Below, in pieces: positions 1 through 12,364 of a stretch of 64,000 bases of DNA; within the stretch, counting starts at the first letter, position 1; each line of letters opens with the position of its first letter. The translations under genes were made by a program, and so were the position numbers. Under the pieces are notes generated by a model. It was not told the origin of the DNA. It worked only from the letters and a program-made list of their open reading frames with translations, and did no database searches. This stretch comes from Alicycliphilus denitrificans K601 (GTDB lineage: Bacteria; Pseudomonadota; Gammaproteobacteria; Burkholderiales; Burkholderiaceae_C), in assembly GCF_000204645.1 (NCBI RefSeq), contig NC_015422.1:4851001-4915000 (forward strand). The letters run 5' to 3'.

Positions 1-124
1 CGGGCCTATCATCGTCAACTCGTCGCGCGCCGTGCTCTACGCATCGGGCGGGGCCGACTTCGCCGCGGCCGCGCGCAGCGCCGCCCAGGCCACGCGCGCC
101 GCGCTCAACGCCGCGCGCGTCTAG
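1..124 (+). CDS. pyrF: Orotidine 5'-phosphate decarboxylase, C-terminal end (partial)
   Basis: The frame starting at base 2 reads GPIIVNSSRAVLYASG and then an Ala-rich helix before the TAG at 122-124. GP-(I/L)-(I/L)-VNSSR is the phosphate-binding end of the long (mycobacterial-type) OMP decarboxylases, which complete UMP synthesis in the cytosol. Only the last 40 residues are inside the window, so the call rests on this one motif. The LysR gene starts 17 bases downstream on the same strand. Confidence 0.75.
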   Translation, partial: GPIIVNSSRAVLYASGGADFAAAARSAAQATRAALNAARV

Positions 125-140
125 CCCCCAGCCTCCGGCC

Positions 141-1037
141 ATGCAACTCAAGTGGCTGGAGGACTTTATCGCGCTCGCCCATGAGCGCAGCTTCACCCGC
201 GCGGCCGAGCTGCGCCACGTGACCCACCCCGCGTTCGGCCGGCGCATCCGCGCGCTGGAGGCCTGGGCAGGCACGCCGCTCACCGAGCGCGAAGGCGGCG
301 GCCCCGTGCGGCTCACGCCCGCGGGCCAAGCCTTCCTGGAGACCGCGCAGCAGATGGCCCAGGGCCTGGCCCATTCGCACGAGGAGCTGCGCGCCATCGC
401 CGGGCGGCAGGCGCGCACCGTCACCCTGGCCACGGGCCGCACCCTGGCGCGCACGGTGGTGGCCGACTGGCTGGCCCGCATCCAGCCCGTGCTGGAGGGC
501 GGCGAACTGCGCGTGCGCACCTGCGCGCTGGCCGAGTCGGTGGCGATGATCGAGCGCGGCGAAGCCGACTTCACCCTGGCCTACCACCACACCTCGCTCG
601 CCGTGCGCCTGGACGCGCGGCAATTCACCCACCTCGCGCTCGCCACCGACCGCCTGGTTCCCGTGGTGCGCGCCCGCGCCGGCGGCGCACCGCTGCACCA
701 CTTTGGCGGCACGGGCGCGGTGCCCTACCTCGCCTACTCGCACACGCTGGCGCTCGGCCGGCTGGTGGAGGATCACCTGGCGCACGACCCGCTGGCGCCG
801 CGTCTGGCGCGCGTGGTGGAGTGCGACTCGGCCGACGCGCAGCATGAATACGTTCTGCGCGGCCTGGGCGTGGCCTGGCTGCCCTGGTCCATGGTGCACG
901 CCGACTGCCAGTCCGGCCGGCTGGCCCTTGCGGGCGACGAGCGCATGGAGGTGCGCTTCGACGTGCGCATGTACCGGCCCAAGCGCCGGCTCTCGCCCTG
1001 GGCCGAGGCGCTGTGGGGCACGCTGGCGCGCAAGTAG
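141..1037 (+). CDS. LysR-family transcriptional regulator
   Basis: This 298-residue protein has the LysR plan: an N-terminal winged helix-turn-helix (residues 1-60, with FTRAAELRHVTHPAFGRRI as the recognition part) and a periplasmic-binding-like effector domain from about residue 90. The usual 'SQPALS' segment reads THPAFG. The Bug receptor and deacylase genes follow in the same direction, so it probably responds to a carboxylate handled by them, binding in the 119-base gap at 1038-1156. The inducer cannot be told from sequence. Confidence 0.9.
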   Translation: MQLKWLEDFIALAHERSFTRAAELRHVTHPAFGRRIRALEAWAGTPLTEREGGGPVRLTPAGQAFLETAQQMAQGLAHSHEELRAIAGRQARTVTLATGRTLARTVVADWLARIQPVLEGGELRVRTCALAESVAMIERGEADFTLAYHHTSLAVRLDARQFTHLALATDRLVPVVRARAGGAPLHHFGGTGAVPYLAYSHTLALGRLVEDHLAHDPLAPRLARVVECDSADAQHEYVLRGLGVAWLPWSMVHADCQSGRLALAGDERMEVRFDVRMYRPKRRLSPWAEALWGTLARK

Positions 1038-1060
1038 CCCCCGCACAAACCCGTATACCG

Positions 1061-1098
1061 CGTGCACAGAATGCACGGTCTGGTGCCACTTCGGCACC
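1061..1098. promoter_or_regulatory. Inverted repeats upstream of the Bug gene, candidate LysR operator
   Basis: The gap between the LysR gene and the Bug gene holds two adjacent dyads: CGTGCA-cagaa-TGCACG (1061-1077) and GGTGCC-acttc-GGCACC (1082-1098). A GTATAC hexamer lies just upstream at 1053-1058. Their position suits an operator for the upstream LysR protein. This is inference from symmetry only. Confidence 0.35.
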
Positions 1099-1156
1099 GT
1101 ATGGCGACGGTGCGCTTCCACAATGCAGGCACCCCACCCTGCCCATGGAGAACGCC

Positions 1157-2149
1157 ATGCATCCTTCCCGCACCCCCGCCCCGCTGCGCCGCGCGCTGCT
1201 GGCCGGCGCCGCGCTGCTCGCCGCCGCCAGCCCCGCGGTCTTCGCCCAGACGCCGGTCTACCCCAGCAAGCCCATCACCATCGTCGTGGGCTATCCGCCC
1301 GGCGGCAGCACCGACCTGACGGGCCGTGCCGTGGGCGCGGAGCTGTCCAACCGCCTGGGCGTACCCGTGGTGATAGAGAACCTCGGCGGCGCGGGCGGCG
1401 CCATCGGCGCGCAGAAGGTGGCGAGCAGCGCGCCCGACGGCTACACGCTACTGGTGGGCGCCAACAACGAGATCGCCATCAACAAGCTCGTGACCAAGAA
1501 GGTTAAGTACGATATCAAGGACTTCACGGCCATCGGCCTCGTCGCCTCGCAGCCGCTGGTGCTGGTGGCCGGCACCCACACCGGCGTGAAGAACATCGCC
1601 GAGTTCACCGAGCGCGTGCGCAGGAACCCCGGCAAGTTCAGCTACGGCAGCTCGGGCGTGGGCACCTCGCTGCACCTGGCCGGCGAGATGATCAAGGAAC
1701 AGGGCAAGCTGTTCATGACGCACATCCCCTACCGCGGCGTGGCGCCGCTGACCAACGACCTGGTGGGCAACAACCTGGAGTTCGGCGTGTTCGTGCTCTC
1801 CAGCGGCCTGCCGCACATCAAGAGCGGCAAGGTGGTCGCGCTGGGCACCACCGAGGCCAGGCGCTCGGCGGCGGCGCCCGACATCCCCGCGCTGGCCGAG
1901 TCGGCGCAGTACAAGAACGTGGACATCGGCACCTGGTTCGCCCTCATGGCGCCGGCCAACCTGCCCAGGCCCGTGGCCGAGCGGCTGAAGAAGGCGCTGG
2001 GCGAAACGCTGGAGTCGCCCGACTTCCGCAAGCGCATGGAGGCCTCGGGCTCCACCGTGGCCTCGGCCGGCGTGGACGTGGACCAGTTCCTCGCCACCGA
2101 GGTCGCCAAGTACAAGAAGATCATCGAGTTCGCCAGGATCGAGGAATGA
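1157..2149 (+). CDS. Bug (TctC-type) periplasmic solute receptor
   Basis: The 330-residue protein has a signal peptide (APLRRALLAGAALLAAASPAVFA, cleavage before QTPVYP) and the two-lobed tripartite-tricarboxylate receptor fold. It shows the family's PSKPITIVVGYPPGGSTD start and the P-Y-R-G-V-A-P ligand-loop region. I chose ATG 1157 because GGAG at 1147-1150 is well placed for it; ATG 1145 is in frame but has no such site. No tctA or tctB membrane genes lie nearby, as is usual for orphan Bug receptors of Burkholderiales. The stop overlaps the next gene's start (ATGA), so the two are co-translated. Confidence 0.93.
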   Translation: MHPSRTPAPLRRALLAGAALLAAASPAVFAQTPVYPSKPITIVVGYPPGGSTDLTGRAVGAELSNRLGVPVVIENLGGAGGAIGAQKVASSAPDGYTLLVGANNEIAINKLVTKKVKYDIKDFTAIGLVASQPLVLVAGTHTGVKNIAEFTERVRRNPGKFSYGSSGVGTSLHLAGEMIKEQGKLFMTHIPYRGVAPLTNDLVGNNLEFGVFVLSSGLPHIKSGKVVALGTTEARRSAAAPDIPALAESAQYKNVDIGTWFALMAPANLPRPVAERLKKALGETLESPDFRKRMEASGSTVASAGVDVDQFLATEVAKYKKIIEFARIEE

Positions 2150-3120
2150 CGAGCGCTCCCCTGACTTTCGCGCTGCCCGCGCCCGATCTCGGCCCCTGGC
2201 GCGCCGGCAACACCGGCACCGAGGGCGTGTGGCGCTTCGACTCCGGCCGGCCGGGCCGCCACGTGATGATCAGCGCCCTGATCCACGGCAACGAGCTGTG
2301 CGGCGCCTGGGCAATCAAGGGCCTGATCGAAGCGGGCGTGCGCCCGCAGGCGGGCACGCTCACGCTGGCGCTGTGCAACCTCGCGGCGTTCGACCGGTTC
2401 GATGCCACGGACCACGATGCCTCGCGCTTCGTCGACGAGGACATGAACCGCCAGTGGAGCGACGAGCGCATGGACGCCGCCGACACGCTGGAGCGCCGCC
2501 GCTGCGCGCAGCTGCGCCCCTTCGTTCGGGAGGCCGACTGGCTGCTGGACCTGCATTCCATGCACGAGCCCTGCGCCCCGCTGCTGCTCACCGGCACGCA
2601 GCCGCGCAACCTGCGGCTGGCGCGCGCCATGGCCGCGCCCGAGCACGTCGTGGTGGACGCAGGCCACAAGGACGGCACGCGCATGCGCGACTACGGACGC
2701 TTCGGCCTGCCCGACGAGGCGGCCGGCGACAGCCGCTCCCTGCTCGTCGAATGCGGCTTCCACGGCGACCCGGCCAGCCGCGCCGTGGCGCAGGACCAGT
2801 GCCTGCGCTTCCTGCAGGCGGCCGGCACGCTGGACGCGGCCGCGCTCGGACGCCTGCTGCCCGGCTGGCGCCTGCCCGACGCGCCGCGCCAGTGGGCGCT
2901 GGAGGTCACGGGCCCCGTGGTCGCCAAAAGCGGGCGCTTCCGGTTCACCGAGCCGTTCAGGGGGCTTGAAGTCATCGCGAAGGCCGGCACCGTGATCGGA
3001 GACAACGACGGAGAGCCCGTAGCCACGCCGTACGACGACTGCGTGCTCGTCATGCCCAGCACGCGCCAGGCGCGCGCCGGCGTGACCGTAGTGCGCTACG
3101 CCACCAGGCGCATGCTGTAA
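2146..3120 (+). CDS. AstE/AspA-family zinc deacylase (succinylglutamate desuccinylase/aspartoacylase-like)
   Basis: This 324-residue protein is a member of the M14-type metallo-deacylases that remove an acyl group from N-acyl amino acids or related amides. The zinc motif is seen as ALIHGNE (His47, Glu50), the third ligand region as LDLHSMHE (His137/His140), and the catalytic Glu in LLVECGFHG. The N and C termini do not match E. coli AstE closely and there are no ast genes nearby, so the substrate is open. Four-base overlap with the Bug gene suggests the imported acid is the substrate or product. Confidence 0.8.
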   Translation: MTSAPLTFALPAPDLGPWRAGNTGTEGVWRFDSGRPGRHVMISALIHGNELCGAWAIKGLIEAGVRPQAGTLTLALCNLAAFDRFDATDHDASRFVDEDMNRQWSDERMDAADTLERRRCAQLRPFVREADWLLDLHSMHEPCAPLLLTGTQPRNLRLARAMAAPEHVVVDAGHKDGTRMRDYGRFGLPDEAAGDSRSLLVECGFHGDPASRAVAQDQCLRFLQAAGTLDAAALGRLLPGWRLPDAPRQWALEVTGPVVAKSGRFRFTEPFRGLEVIAKAGTVIGDNDGEPVATPYDDCVLVMPSTRQARAGVTVVRYATRRML

Positions 3121-3219
3121 CACAGCAGGCCAAAATTTGGCCTGCATCAAGACTCATGCGTTTTAGGGAATTGCGCAGGCGCAACCGGCGGTCCTTTTAC
3201 AAGGGTCACCCTAAAATTT

Positions 3220-3262
3220 CGAGCAATTACTTACATTTGTATAAATATTATGCAATTGCTCG
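3220..3262 (+). promoter_or_regulatory. Promoter and inverted repeat at the chemoreceptor start; possible leaderless transcript
   Basis: A perfect 9-bp inverted repeat (CGAGCAATT at 3220-3228, AATTGCTCG at 3254-3262) spans the start codon at 3250. Between the arms lies TATAAAT at 3240-3246, a good -10 box, which would put transcription start at about the ATG. No Shine-Dalgarno sequence precedes the ATG. A TAAAATTT at 3212-3219 resembles a sigma28 -35 box, but the matching GCCGATAA is missing. Confidence 0.4.
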
Positions 3263-5217
3263 ACCGCCTGCGCCTGTCGCACAAGTTCCTGATCCTGGGC
3301 GGCATCGCCCTGGTGATGATGGCCCTGCCCGCTGGCCTGTATCTGCACGGCAGGATCGGCCAGATGCAGGCCCTGTCCGCGCAGGCGCGCACCATGCCGG
3401 CCTTGCAGCAGCTGGGCCAGGCCGTGCGCCTCGCGCAGACGCACCGCGGCCTGTCGGCGGCGCTGCTCGGCGGCGATACGCAGCTCGCGGCGCGCCGGCC
3501 GGCCGTGCGCGATGCGCTGGACGAGGCGCTGCAAGCCGCGGCCGCCCGGCTCGACGGCGTGGCGCCCGGGCAGGCCGCAGAATTCGCGCGCCTGCGCCAG
3601 GACTGGCAGGCGCTGCAGCAGGGCGTGGCCGAGCGCGCCATTGCGCCCGCGCAAAGCCTGGCGCGCCACACGCAGCTGGTGGCGCGGCTGCTGGCCTTCA
3701 GCGACCAGCTGCTGCACGCGAGCGGCCTGAGCACCAGCGACCGGCGCGACACCCAGGCCCTGATCCAGGCCACGCTGCAGCAGCTGCCCATGCTCGGCGA
3801 GCAGCTGGGCCAGATGCGCGCCATGGGCACGGGTGCGCTGGCGCGTGGCGAGCTGCCCCCCGAAAGCCGCGGCCAGATGCGCGCCCTGCGCGCACGCGCA
3901 GACGAGTTCGACGCCGCCAGCCAGGCCAGCCTGCAGCGCGCCACGCAGTACGCCCCCGGCCTCGCCGCCGCGCTGGGCGAGCCGCTGGCCGCGGAGAAGG
4001 CGCGCGTGGCCGAGGCCCTGCGGCTGGTCGACGACGGGCTGCTGGAGGCTGCCTCGCTGCAGTTGCCCGCCGCCCGCTATTTCGACACCCTCACGGCCTC
4101 CATAGAGGCCGTGAACGCACTGGGCGGCCAGGCCACCGACGCACTGCTGGCCGTGGTCCAGGACCAGGCCGCGGCCGCGCGGCGCGCGCTGGGGCTCGTG
4201 GTCGGCATGCTCGTGGCCCTGCTGCTGCTGGCCGTGGCCCTGGCCGGCGTCTTCGTGCGCTCCATCACCCGCCCGCTGGGGCAGGCCGTGGACCTGGCCC
4301 GCGCCGTGGCCGGGGGCGACCTGAGCGGCGCTGACCGGCCGCATGGCAGCAACGAGGTCGGCCAGCTGATCGCCGCCCAGCAGCAGATGCGCGCGCAGCT
4401 GCGCCCCATCGTCGCGCAGGTGCGCCATGGCTCCGAGGGCGTGGCCCTGGCCAGCGGCGAGATCGCCCAGGGCAACCACGACCTGTCGGGCCGCACCGAG
4501 GCCCAGGCCAGCGCGCTGGAAGAGACCGCCGCCTCCATGGAGCAGCTCAGCGCCACGGTGCAGCACAACGCCGAGGCCGCGCGCGAGGCCAGCGCGCTTG
4601 CCGAGCACACGCGCGACATGGTGCGCCAGGGCGGCGCCAGCGTGGAGCAGGTGGTGGACACCATGCGCAGCGTGCACGAGGCGCAGCAGCAGATGGCCGA
4701 CATCATTCAGGTGATCGACGGCATCGCCTTCCAGACCAACCTGCTGGCCCTGAACGCCGCCGTGGAGGCCGCGCGCGCGGGCGAGCAGGGCCGCGGCTTT
4801 GCCGTGGTGGCCGGCGAGGTGCGCAGCCTGGCCGGCCGCAGCGGCGAGGCGGCCAAGCAGATCCGCACGCTGATCGAGGCCAGCCGCACCCGCGTGGACC
4901 AGGGCAACCAGCAGGCCGCCGCCGCGGGCCAGACCATGGCCGAGGTCGTGCACAGCATCCAGCGCCTGAGCGCCCTGGTCGGCCAGATCAGCACCGCCAG
5001 CCAGGAGCAGGCCAACGGCGTGGCCCAAGTGGGAGAGGCCGTCGCCGCGCTGGACCAGACGACGCAGCAGAACGCCGCCCTGGTCGAGCAGATGGCAGCG
5101 GCCGCCGACGGCCTGAGCAGCCAGGCCCAGGGCCTGGTGCAGGCGGTTGCCGTATTCCGCACGGCGGGCGGCAATGCGGCGGCGTACCGGCCGGCCGCCC
5201 TTTCGCTCACCTATTGA
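3250..5217 (+). CDS. Methyl-accepting chemotaxis protein with NIT-like sensor region
   Basis: This 655-residue receptor has TM1 at about 13-33, a helical periplasmic domain at 45-300 ([17 protein letters not shown] is typical of nitrate/nitrite-sensing-like helical bundles), TM2 at 312-335, HAMP (about 336-388) and a cytoplasmic signalling domain. The hairpin tip reads [21 protein letters not shown] near residue 490. It lacks a C-terminal CheR/CheB-tethering pentapeptide. No che genes are nearby, so it is an orphan receptor feeding a distant chemotaxis array. Start context is odd: no ribosome site, and a dyad over the ATG. Confidence 0.93.
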   Translation: MQLLDRLRLSHKFLILGGIALVMMALPAGLYLHGRIGQMQALSAQARTMPALQQLGQAVRLAQTHRGLSAALLGGDTQLAARRPAVRDALDEALQAAAARLDGVAPGQAAEFARLRQDWQALQQGVAERAIAPAQSLARHTQLVARLLAFSDQLLHASGLSTSDRRDTQALIQATLQQLPMLGEQLGQMRAMGTGALARGELPPESRGQMRALRARADEFDAASQASLQRATQYAPGLAAALGEPLAAEKARVAEALRLVDDGLLEAASLQLPAARYFDTLTASIEAVNALGGQATDALLAVVQDQAAAARRALGLVVGMLVALLLLAVALAGVFVRSITRPLGQAVDLARAVAGGDLSGADRPHGSNEVGQLIAAQQQMRAQLRPIVAQVRHGSEGVALASGEIAQGNHDLSGRTEAQASALEETAASMEQLSATVQHNAEAAREASALAEHTRDMVRQGGASVEQVVDTMRSVHEAQQQMADIIQVIDGIAFQTNLLALNAAVEAARAGEQGRGFAVVAGEVRSLAGRSGEAAKQIRTLIEASRTRVDQGNQQAAAAGQTMAEVVHSIQRLSALVGQISTASQEQANGVAQVGEAVAALDQTTQQNAALVEQMAAAADGLSSQAQGLVQAVAVFRTAGGNAAAYRPAALSLTY

Positions 5218-5251
5218 TAGCTATTGACGCCCGTCCATAGGGCGCAACGGC

Positions 5252-5260
<9 letters not shown>
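5218..5260 (+). terminator. Hairpin between convergent MCP and uvrA genes, degenerate copy of the family repeat
   Basis: GATAGCTATT is followed by the stem CGCCC (5228-5232) / GGGCG (5240-5244) and then CCTATTTTT at 5251-5259. The layout (atagct, stem, CCtaTTTTT) matches the intergenic hairpin seen at 10413-10453. It is placed to end MCP transcription and overlaps the end of uvrA. Confidence 0.5.
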
Positions 5261-8320
<3,060 letters not shown>

Positions 8321-8445
8321 CGCTGGGTGCTCGAAGAAAACCCACCATGATAGGGCAGCGCCCGATGCGCGGCAGGCCCTTGGCCCGGACCGGGAAACCC
8401 GCGCTGCGCCACAATGCGGCTTTTGCCTGAACACTGCCTGCCCCC

Positions 8446-9681
8446 GTGTCGGACACAACCACCTCCCCATCCCCGCCCGCCGCCGCGGCCCCCGCCTCGC
8501 GCATGACGGCGCTGGAGCGGCGCTCCAGCCTCGGCCTGGCGGCCATCTTCGCCATGCGCATGCTGGGGTTGTTCCTGGTGCTGCCCGTATTCATGCTGGA
8601 GGCGCGCAAGTACGCCGGCGGCGACGACCCCGCGCTCGTGGGGCTGGCCATGGGCATGTACGGGCTCACGCAGGCGTTCTTCCAGCTGCCGCTGGGCATG
8701 GCGTCCGACCGCTTCGGCAGGAAGCGCGTCATCGCGCTCGGCCTGCTGGTGTTCGCCGCGGGCAGTCTGGTGGCGGCGCTGGCCGACTCGGTCATGGGCC
8801 TGCTGGTGGGCCGGGCGCTGCAGGGCGCCGGGGCGGTGTCGGCCGCCGTCACCGCGCTGCTGGCCGACCAGACGCGCGACGCCGTGCGCACCAAGGCCAT
8901 GGCGCTCGTGGGCATGAGCATCGGCCTGATGTTCGCCGTGGCGCTGGTGGCGGCGCCCTTCCTGGCCGCCCACGTCGGCCTGTCGGGCCTGTTCGTGCTC
9001 ACGTTCGCGCTGGCGCTGGCCGGCGTGGCGCTGATCCTGTGGGTGGTGCCGCCCGAGACGCGCCACCACGGCGCCGCGCCCCAGGGCCGCCCGTCCGACG
9101 TATGGCGCCATGCCGACCTGCTGCGCCTGAACCTGGGCGTGTTCGCGCTGCACACCATACAGATGGCCATGTGGGTGGCCGTACCCGCCATGCTGGTGCA
9201 GGCGGGCCTGCCCAAGGACGTGCACTGGCACGTCTACCTGCCCGCGCTGGTGCTATCGGTCGTCGCCATGGGAGGGCTGCTCGCCATGGAGCGGCGCGGG
9301 CGGCTGCGCGCGGCCCTGCTGCTGTCGATCGGCCTGATCGCGCTGGTGCAGGCCGCCCTGGGGGGGCTGGTGGCCGGCGGCGTCGCGCCCACCGTGGCGC
9401 TGCTCGGCACGCTGCTGTTCGTGTTCTTCTGCGGCTTCAACATGCTGGAGGCCACGCAGCCCAGCCTGGTCTCGCGCATGGCCCCGGCCCATCTGCGCGG
9501 CGCGGCCCTGGGCGCGTACAACACGCTGCAGTCCCTGGGCCTGTTCGCCGGGGGCGCCCTGGGCGGAGCCCTGGCCAAGTGGGCGGGCGCGGGCGGGCTG
9601 TTCGCCGCCACGGCGCTGCTGGCCGCCCTGTGGCTGGCGCTCACCTGGCCGCTGCGGCCCGTGGGGCGCGGCGGCCACTGA
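8446..9681 (+). CDS. Major facilitator superfamily exporter (YajR-like)
   Basis: The 411-residue protein has about 12 membrane segments. The MFS motif A appears as [13 protein letters not shown] between TM2 and TM3, and motif C-like [15 protein letters not shown] follows. It starts with GTG at 8446 and a short Pro/Ala-rich cytoplasmic tail. A drug or metabolite efflux role is likely, but the substrate is unknown. It sits between uvrA (divergent) and ssb, the conserved neighbourhood of Burkholderiales. Confidence 0.9.
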   Translation: MSDTTTSPSPPAAAAPASRMTALERRSSLGLAAIFAMRMLGLFLVLPVFMLEARKYAGGDDPALVGLAMGMYGLTQAFFQLPLGMASDRFGRKRVIALGLLVFAAGSLVAALADSVMGLLVGRALQGAGAVSAAVTALLADQTRDAVRTKAMALVGMSIGLMFAVALVAAPFLAAHVGLSGLFVLTFALALAGVALILWVVPPETRHHGAAPQGRPSDVWRHADLLRLNLGVFALHTIQMAMWVAVPAMLVQAGLPKDVHWHVYLPALVLSVVAMGGLLAMERRGRLRAALLLSIGLIALVQAALGGLVAGGVAPTVALLGTLLFVFFCGFNMLEATQPSLVSRMAPAHLRGAALGAYNTLQSLGLFAGGALGGALAKWAGAGGLFAATALLAALWLALTWPLRPVGRGGH

Positions 9682-9823
9682 TTTTTTTCGCCCTCGCCGC
9701 ATCAAGCGGCCCCAAGGCCGCTATGCTGCGCACCTGCGGCCTCGCAGGGGCCGCTCGAGCAGGCTCATCTGGCCCGGAAATCCTCTCCTGCCTTCCGGGC
9801 TGACGCACAAAGGATCTTTCCCC

Positions 9824-10357
9824 ATGGCATCCGTCAACAAAGTCATCATCGTCGGCAACCTCGGCCGCGACCCCGAAATGCGCACCTTCCCCAGCGGCGA
9901 CCAGGTGGCCAACGTGCGCATCGCCACCACCGACCGCTGGCGCGACAAGAACACCGGCGAGAACAAGGAAGCCACCGAGTGGCACAGCGTGGTCTTCAAC
10001 GGCCGCCTGGCCGAGATCGTGGGCCAGTACCTGCGCAAGGGCTCGCAGGTGTACGTGGAAGGCAGCCTGCGCACGCGCAAGTGGACCGACCAGAGCGGCC
10101 AGGAGCGCTACACCACCGAGATCCGCGCCGACACCATGCAGATGCTGGGCAGCCGCGCCGGCTCCGGCGGCGGCCAGGGCGGCGGCTATGACGACGGCGG
10201 CTACGGCGGCGATGGCGGCGGCTACGAGGCCCCGCGCCGCGCCGCGCCCGCCCCGCGCCCCGCGCCACCCGCTGCCCGCCCCGCCCCGGCGCCCGTGGCC
10301 CAGCCGCCGCGCGCGGCCTCGGGCTTCGACGACATGGACGACGACATTCCGTTCTGA
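9824..10357 (+). CDS. ssb: Single-stranded DNA-binding protein
   Basis: The 177-residue protein starts [18 protein letters not shown], the canonical SSB OB-fold (residues 1-108). This is followed by a Gly-rich then Pro/Ala-rich linker and the acidic tip DDMDDDIPF that recruits partner proteins. It coats ssDNA as a tetramer in replication and repair. AAAGGA lies 7 bases before the ATG (spacer tctttcccc). The linker is rich in PAP repeats but of ordinary length for betaproteobacteria. Confidence 0.98.
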   Translation: MASVNKVIIVGNLGRDPEMRTFPSGDQVANVRIATTDRWRDKNTGENKEATEWHSVVFNGRLAEIVGQYLRKGSQVYVEGSLRTRKWTDQSGQERYTTEIRADTMQMLGSRAGSGGGQGGGYDDGGYGGDGGGYEAPRRAAPAPRPAPPAARPAPAPVAQPPRAASGFDDMDDDIPF

Positions 10358-10378
10358 ACGCCGTCCCGCCCCAACGGC

Positions 10379-10402
10379 AACGGGCGCCCCAGGGCGCCCG
10401 TT
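10379..10402 (+). terminator. Intrinsic terminator of ssb
   Basis: A perfect 10-bp stem, AACGGGCGCC / GGCGCCCGTT, with loop CCAG is followed by TTTGCTATT. It lies 21 bases after the ssb stop. Confidence 0.8.
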
Positions 10403-10412
10403 TGCTATTGTG

Positions 10413-10453
10413 GTGATAGCTGCCAGCGCTTGATGGACAAGCGCTGGAGCCAA
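10413..10453. repeat. Comamonadaceae-type intergenic hairpin repeat
   Basis: GATAGCTG is followed by CCAGCGCTTG (10423-10432), loop ATGGA, CAAGCGCTGG (10438-10447) and AGCCAAAAAAA. The 10-bp stem is perfect. Related copies lie near 5218, 21651, 34514 and 41225. It separates ssb from the convergent lactate permease gene. The A-run is on the wrong side for an intrinsic terminator on the + strand. Confidence 0.65.
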
Positions 10454-10463
10454 AAAAACACCG

Positions 10464-12125
10464 TCAGTGCACGACCATCAGCGAGAACGGCCAGACGTAG
10501 GCCTGCATGGTCACGTACAGGCCCACCAGGCAGGCCAGCGCGATGGAGTGGAAGAACACGTAGCGCAGGATGTCGCCCTCGTGGTCGAACCAGCGCGTGG
10601 CGGTGGAGGCCACGACGATGGACTGCGCGTCGATCATCTTGCCCATCACGCCGCCCGAGCTGTTGGCCGCGCCCATGAGGTTGGGCGAGAGGTGCAGCTG
10701 CTCGGCCGCCACCTTCTGCATGCCGCCGAAGAGCACGTTCGACGCCGTGTCCGAGCCCGTGAGCGCCACGCCCAGCCAGCCCATCAGCGTGCCGAAGAAC
10801 GGGTAGAGCACGCCCGTGTTGGCGAAGGCCAGGCCCAGCGTGGTGTCGGTGCCCGAGTAGCGCGTGAGCGTGCCCAGCGCCAGCATGAGCACGATGGTCA
10901 GCAGCGAGTACTTCACGAGCCACAGCGTCTTGAAGAAGGTGCGCACGATGGCGACCGGGTTGTACTTCATGACGAAGGCGCTCACGATGGCCGACAGCAG
11001 GATGCCCGTGCCGGTGGCCGACAGGAGGTTCAGCGTGTAGACCGCGCCTTCCTTCGTGGGCTTGGCGACCACGGGCGGCACCTTCTCGATCATGTTGTGC
11101 AGGCCTTCCATGGGGAAGGCGGGCGCGAAGACGCCGTTGAGCCAGGTCTTGACCGAAGGCAGGCCCCAGATGAAGACGAACACCGACAGGATCACCCAGG
11201 GCGTCCAGGCCGCCACCAGCGCCTGCGTGCTGTGGCGCGTGACGGGCTTGGCCGGCTTGGCCTCGGCGGCGCTCACGTCATGGTGGCGCAGCGAGGCCGA
11301 AGTCCAGACCGTCCTGGGCTTCCACACGCGCAGGAAGGCCACGAGGCAGACCATGGAGACGATGGCGGCGATGATGTCCACCAGCTCCGGCCCGATGTAG
11401 TTGGACACCAGGAACTGCGGGATGGCGAAGGACACGCCCGTCACCAGGATGGCGGGCCAGATCTCCATCATGCCCTTGCGCCCGGCGAAGGCCCAGATGA
11501 GCCAGAACGGCACCAGCAGCGAGAAGAAGGGCAGCTGGCGGCCGATCATGGCCGTCACTTCCATGAGGTCGTAGCCGTGCACCTTGGCCAGCGTGATCAC
11601 CGGCGTGCCCAGCGCGCCGAAGGCCACGGGCGCGGTGTTGGCGATCAGCGACAGGCCCGAGGCCGCCAGCGGCGAGAAGCCCAGGCCGATGAGGATGGCC
11701 GCCGTCACCGCCACGGGCGTGCCGAAGCCCGCCGCGCCCTCGAAGAAGGCGCCGAAGCAGAACGCGATCAGGAGCAGCTGGATGCGCCGGTCCTCGGTGA
11801 TGCCCGAGAGCGAGTCCTGCAGCACGGCGAAGCTGCCGTTCTGCTCGGTGAGCTGGTGCAGGAAGATGATGTTGAGCACGATCCAGCCGATCGGCAGCAG
11901 CCCCGTGAAGCCGCCCAGCAGCGCCGCGCGCCCCGCCATGTCGGCCGGCATGCCATAGACGAAGATGGCCACGAGCAGCGCCGCGGCCAGGCCCATGCCC
12001 GCGGCGATGTGCGCCTTGATGTGGAAGAAGCCCAGAGCCGCGAGCATGACCACCACCGGCACCGCTGCCAGCGCGGTGGAGATGACCATGTTGCCCAGTG
12101 GGTCGTAGATTTGTTGCCAGACCAT
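10464..12125 (-). CDS. lldP: L-lactate permease family transporter
   Basis: The 553-residue membrane protein belongs to the LctP family of proton-coupled lactate/glycolate permeases of the inner membrane. Diagnostic segments are GAFFEGAAGFGTPVAVTAAILIGLG and LIANTAPVAFGALGTP, with about 13-14 membrane helices. I chose the ATG at 12125 (MVWQQIYDPLGN), with AGGGGG about 9 bases upstream; the frame stays open further upstream, but that part has no transport-protein character. No lactate dehydrogenase genes are adjacent, so the substrate could be glycolate or another hydroxy acid. Confidence 0.93.
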   Translation of the reverse strand: MVWQQIYDPLGNMVISTALAAVPVVVMLAALGFFHIKAHIAAGMGLAAALLVAIFVYGMPADMAGRAALLGGFTGLLPIGWIVLNIIFLHQLTEQNGSFAVLQDSLSGITEDRRIQLLLIAFCFGAFFEGAAGFGTPVAVTAAILIGLGFSPLAASGLSLIANTAPVAFGALGTPVITLAKVHGYDLMEVTAMIGRQLPFFSLLVPFWLIWAFAGRKGMMEIWPAILVTGVSFAIPQFLVSNYIGPELVDIIAAIVSMVCLVAFLRVWKPRTVWTSASLRHHDVSAAEAKPAKPVTRHSTQALVAAWTPWVILSVFVFIWGLPSVKTWLNGVFAPAFPMEGLHNMIEKVPPVVAKPTKEGAVYTLNLLSATGTGILLSAIVSAFVMKYNPVAIVRTFFKTLWLVKYSLLTIVLMLALGTLTRYSGTDTTLGLAFANTGVLYPFFGTLMGWLGVALTGSDTASNVLFGGMQKVAAEQLHLSPNLMGAANSSGGVMGKMIDAQSIVVASTATRWFDHEGDILRYVFFHSIALACLVGLYVTMQAYVWPFSLMVVH

Positions 12126-12364
12126 AGCCTGTGCCCCCTTGTTGTTGTCCCGGTTTTGGAAGGAAGAGCGCCCGTGCGTCCAGGAGCGGTGGATTACCGG
12201 CTGGCAAGCGGCGCGGACGAGACTGTAGAAAGCCCGCCAGCAGTCCAGCGTGAAAAATCCGGAGACCGACCCTGAAGCAATTTCACACCATAGCGAAGAC
12301 CCGGGTCCGGCGCCCGGCTTATTCGGGTATTCACCAATCCCGCCGGGCCCCCAGGCGCAGGCGC
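12126..12364. other. Gap upstream of the permease: presumed promoter, no gene seen
   Basis: These 239 bases lie between the mnmA stop and the permease start, both on the minus strand. No conserved reading frame, RNA gene or strong dyad was found. It should hold the permease promoter. Confidence 0.4.
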
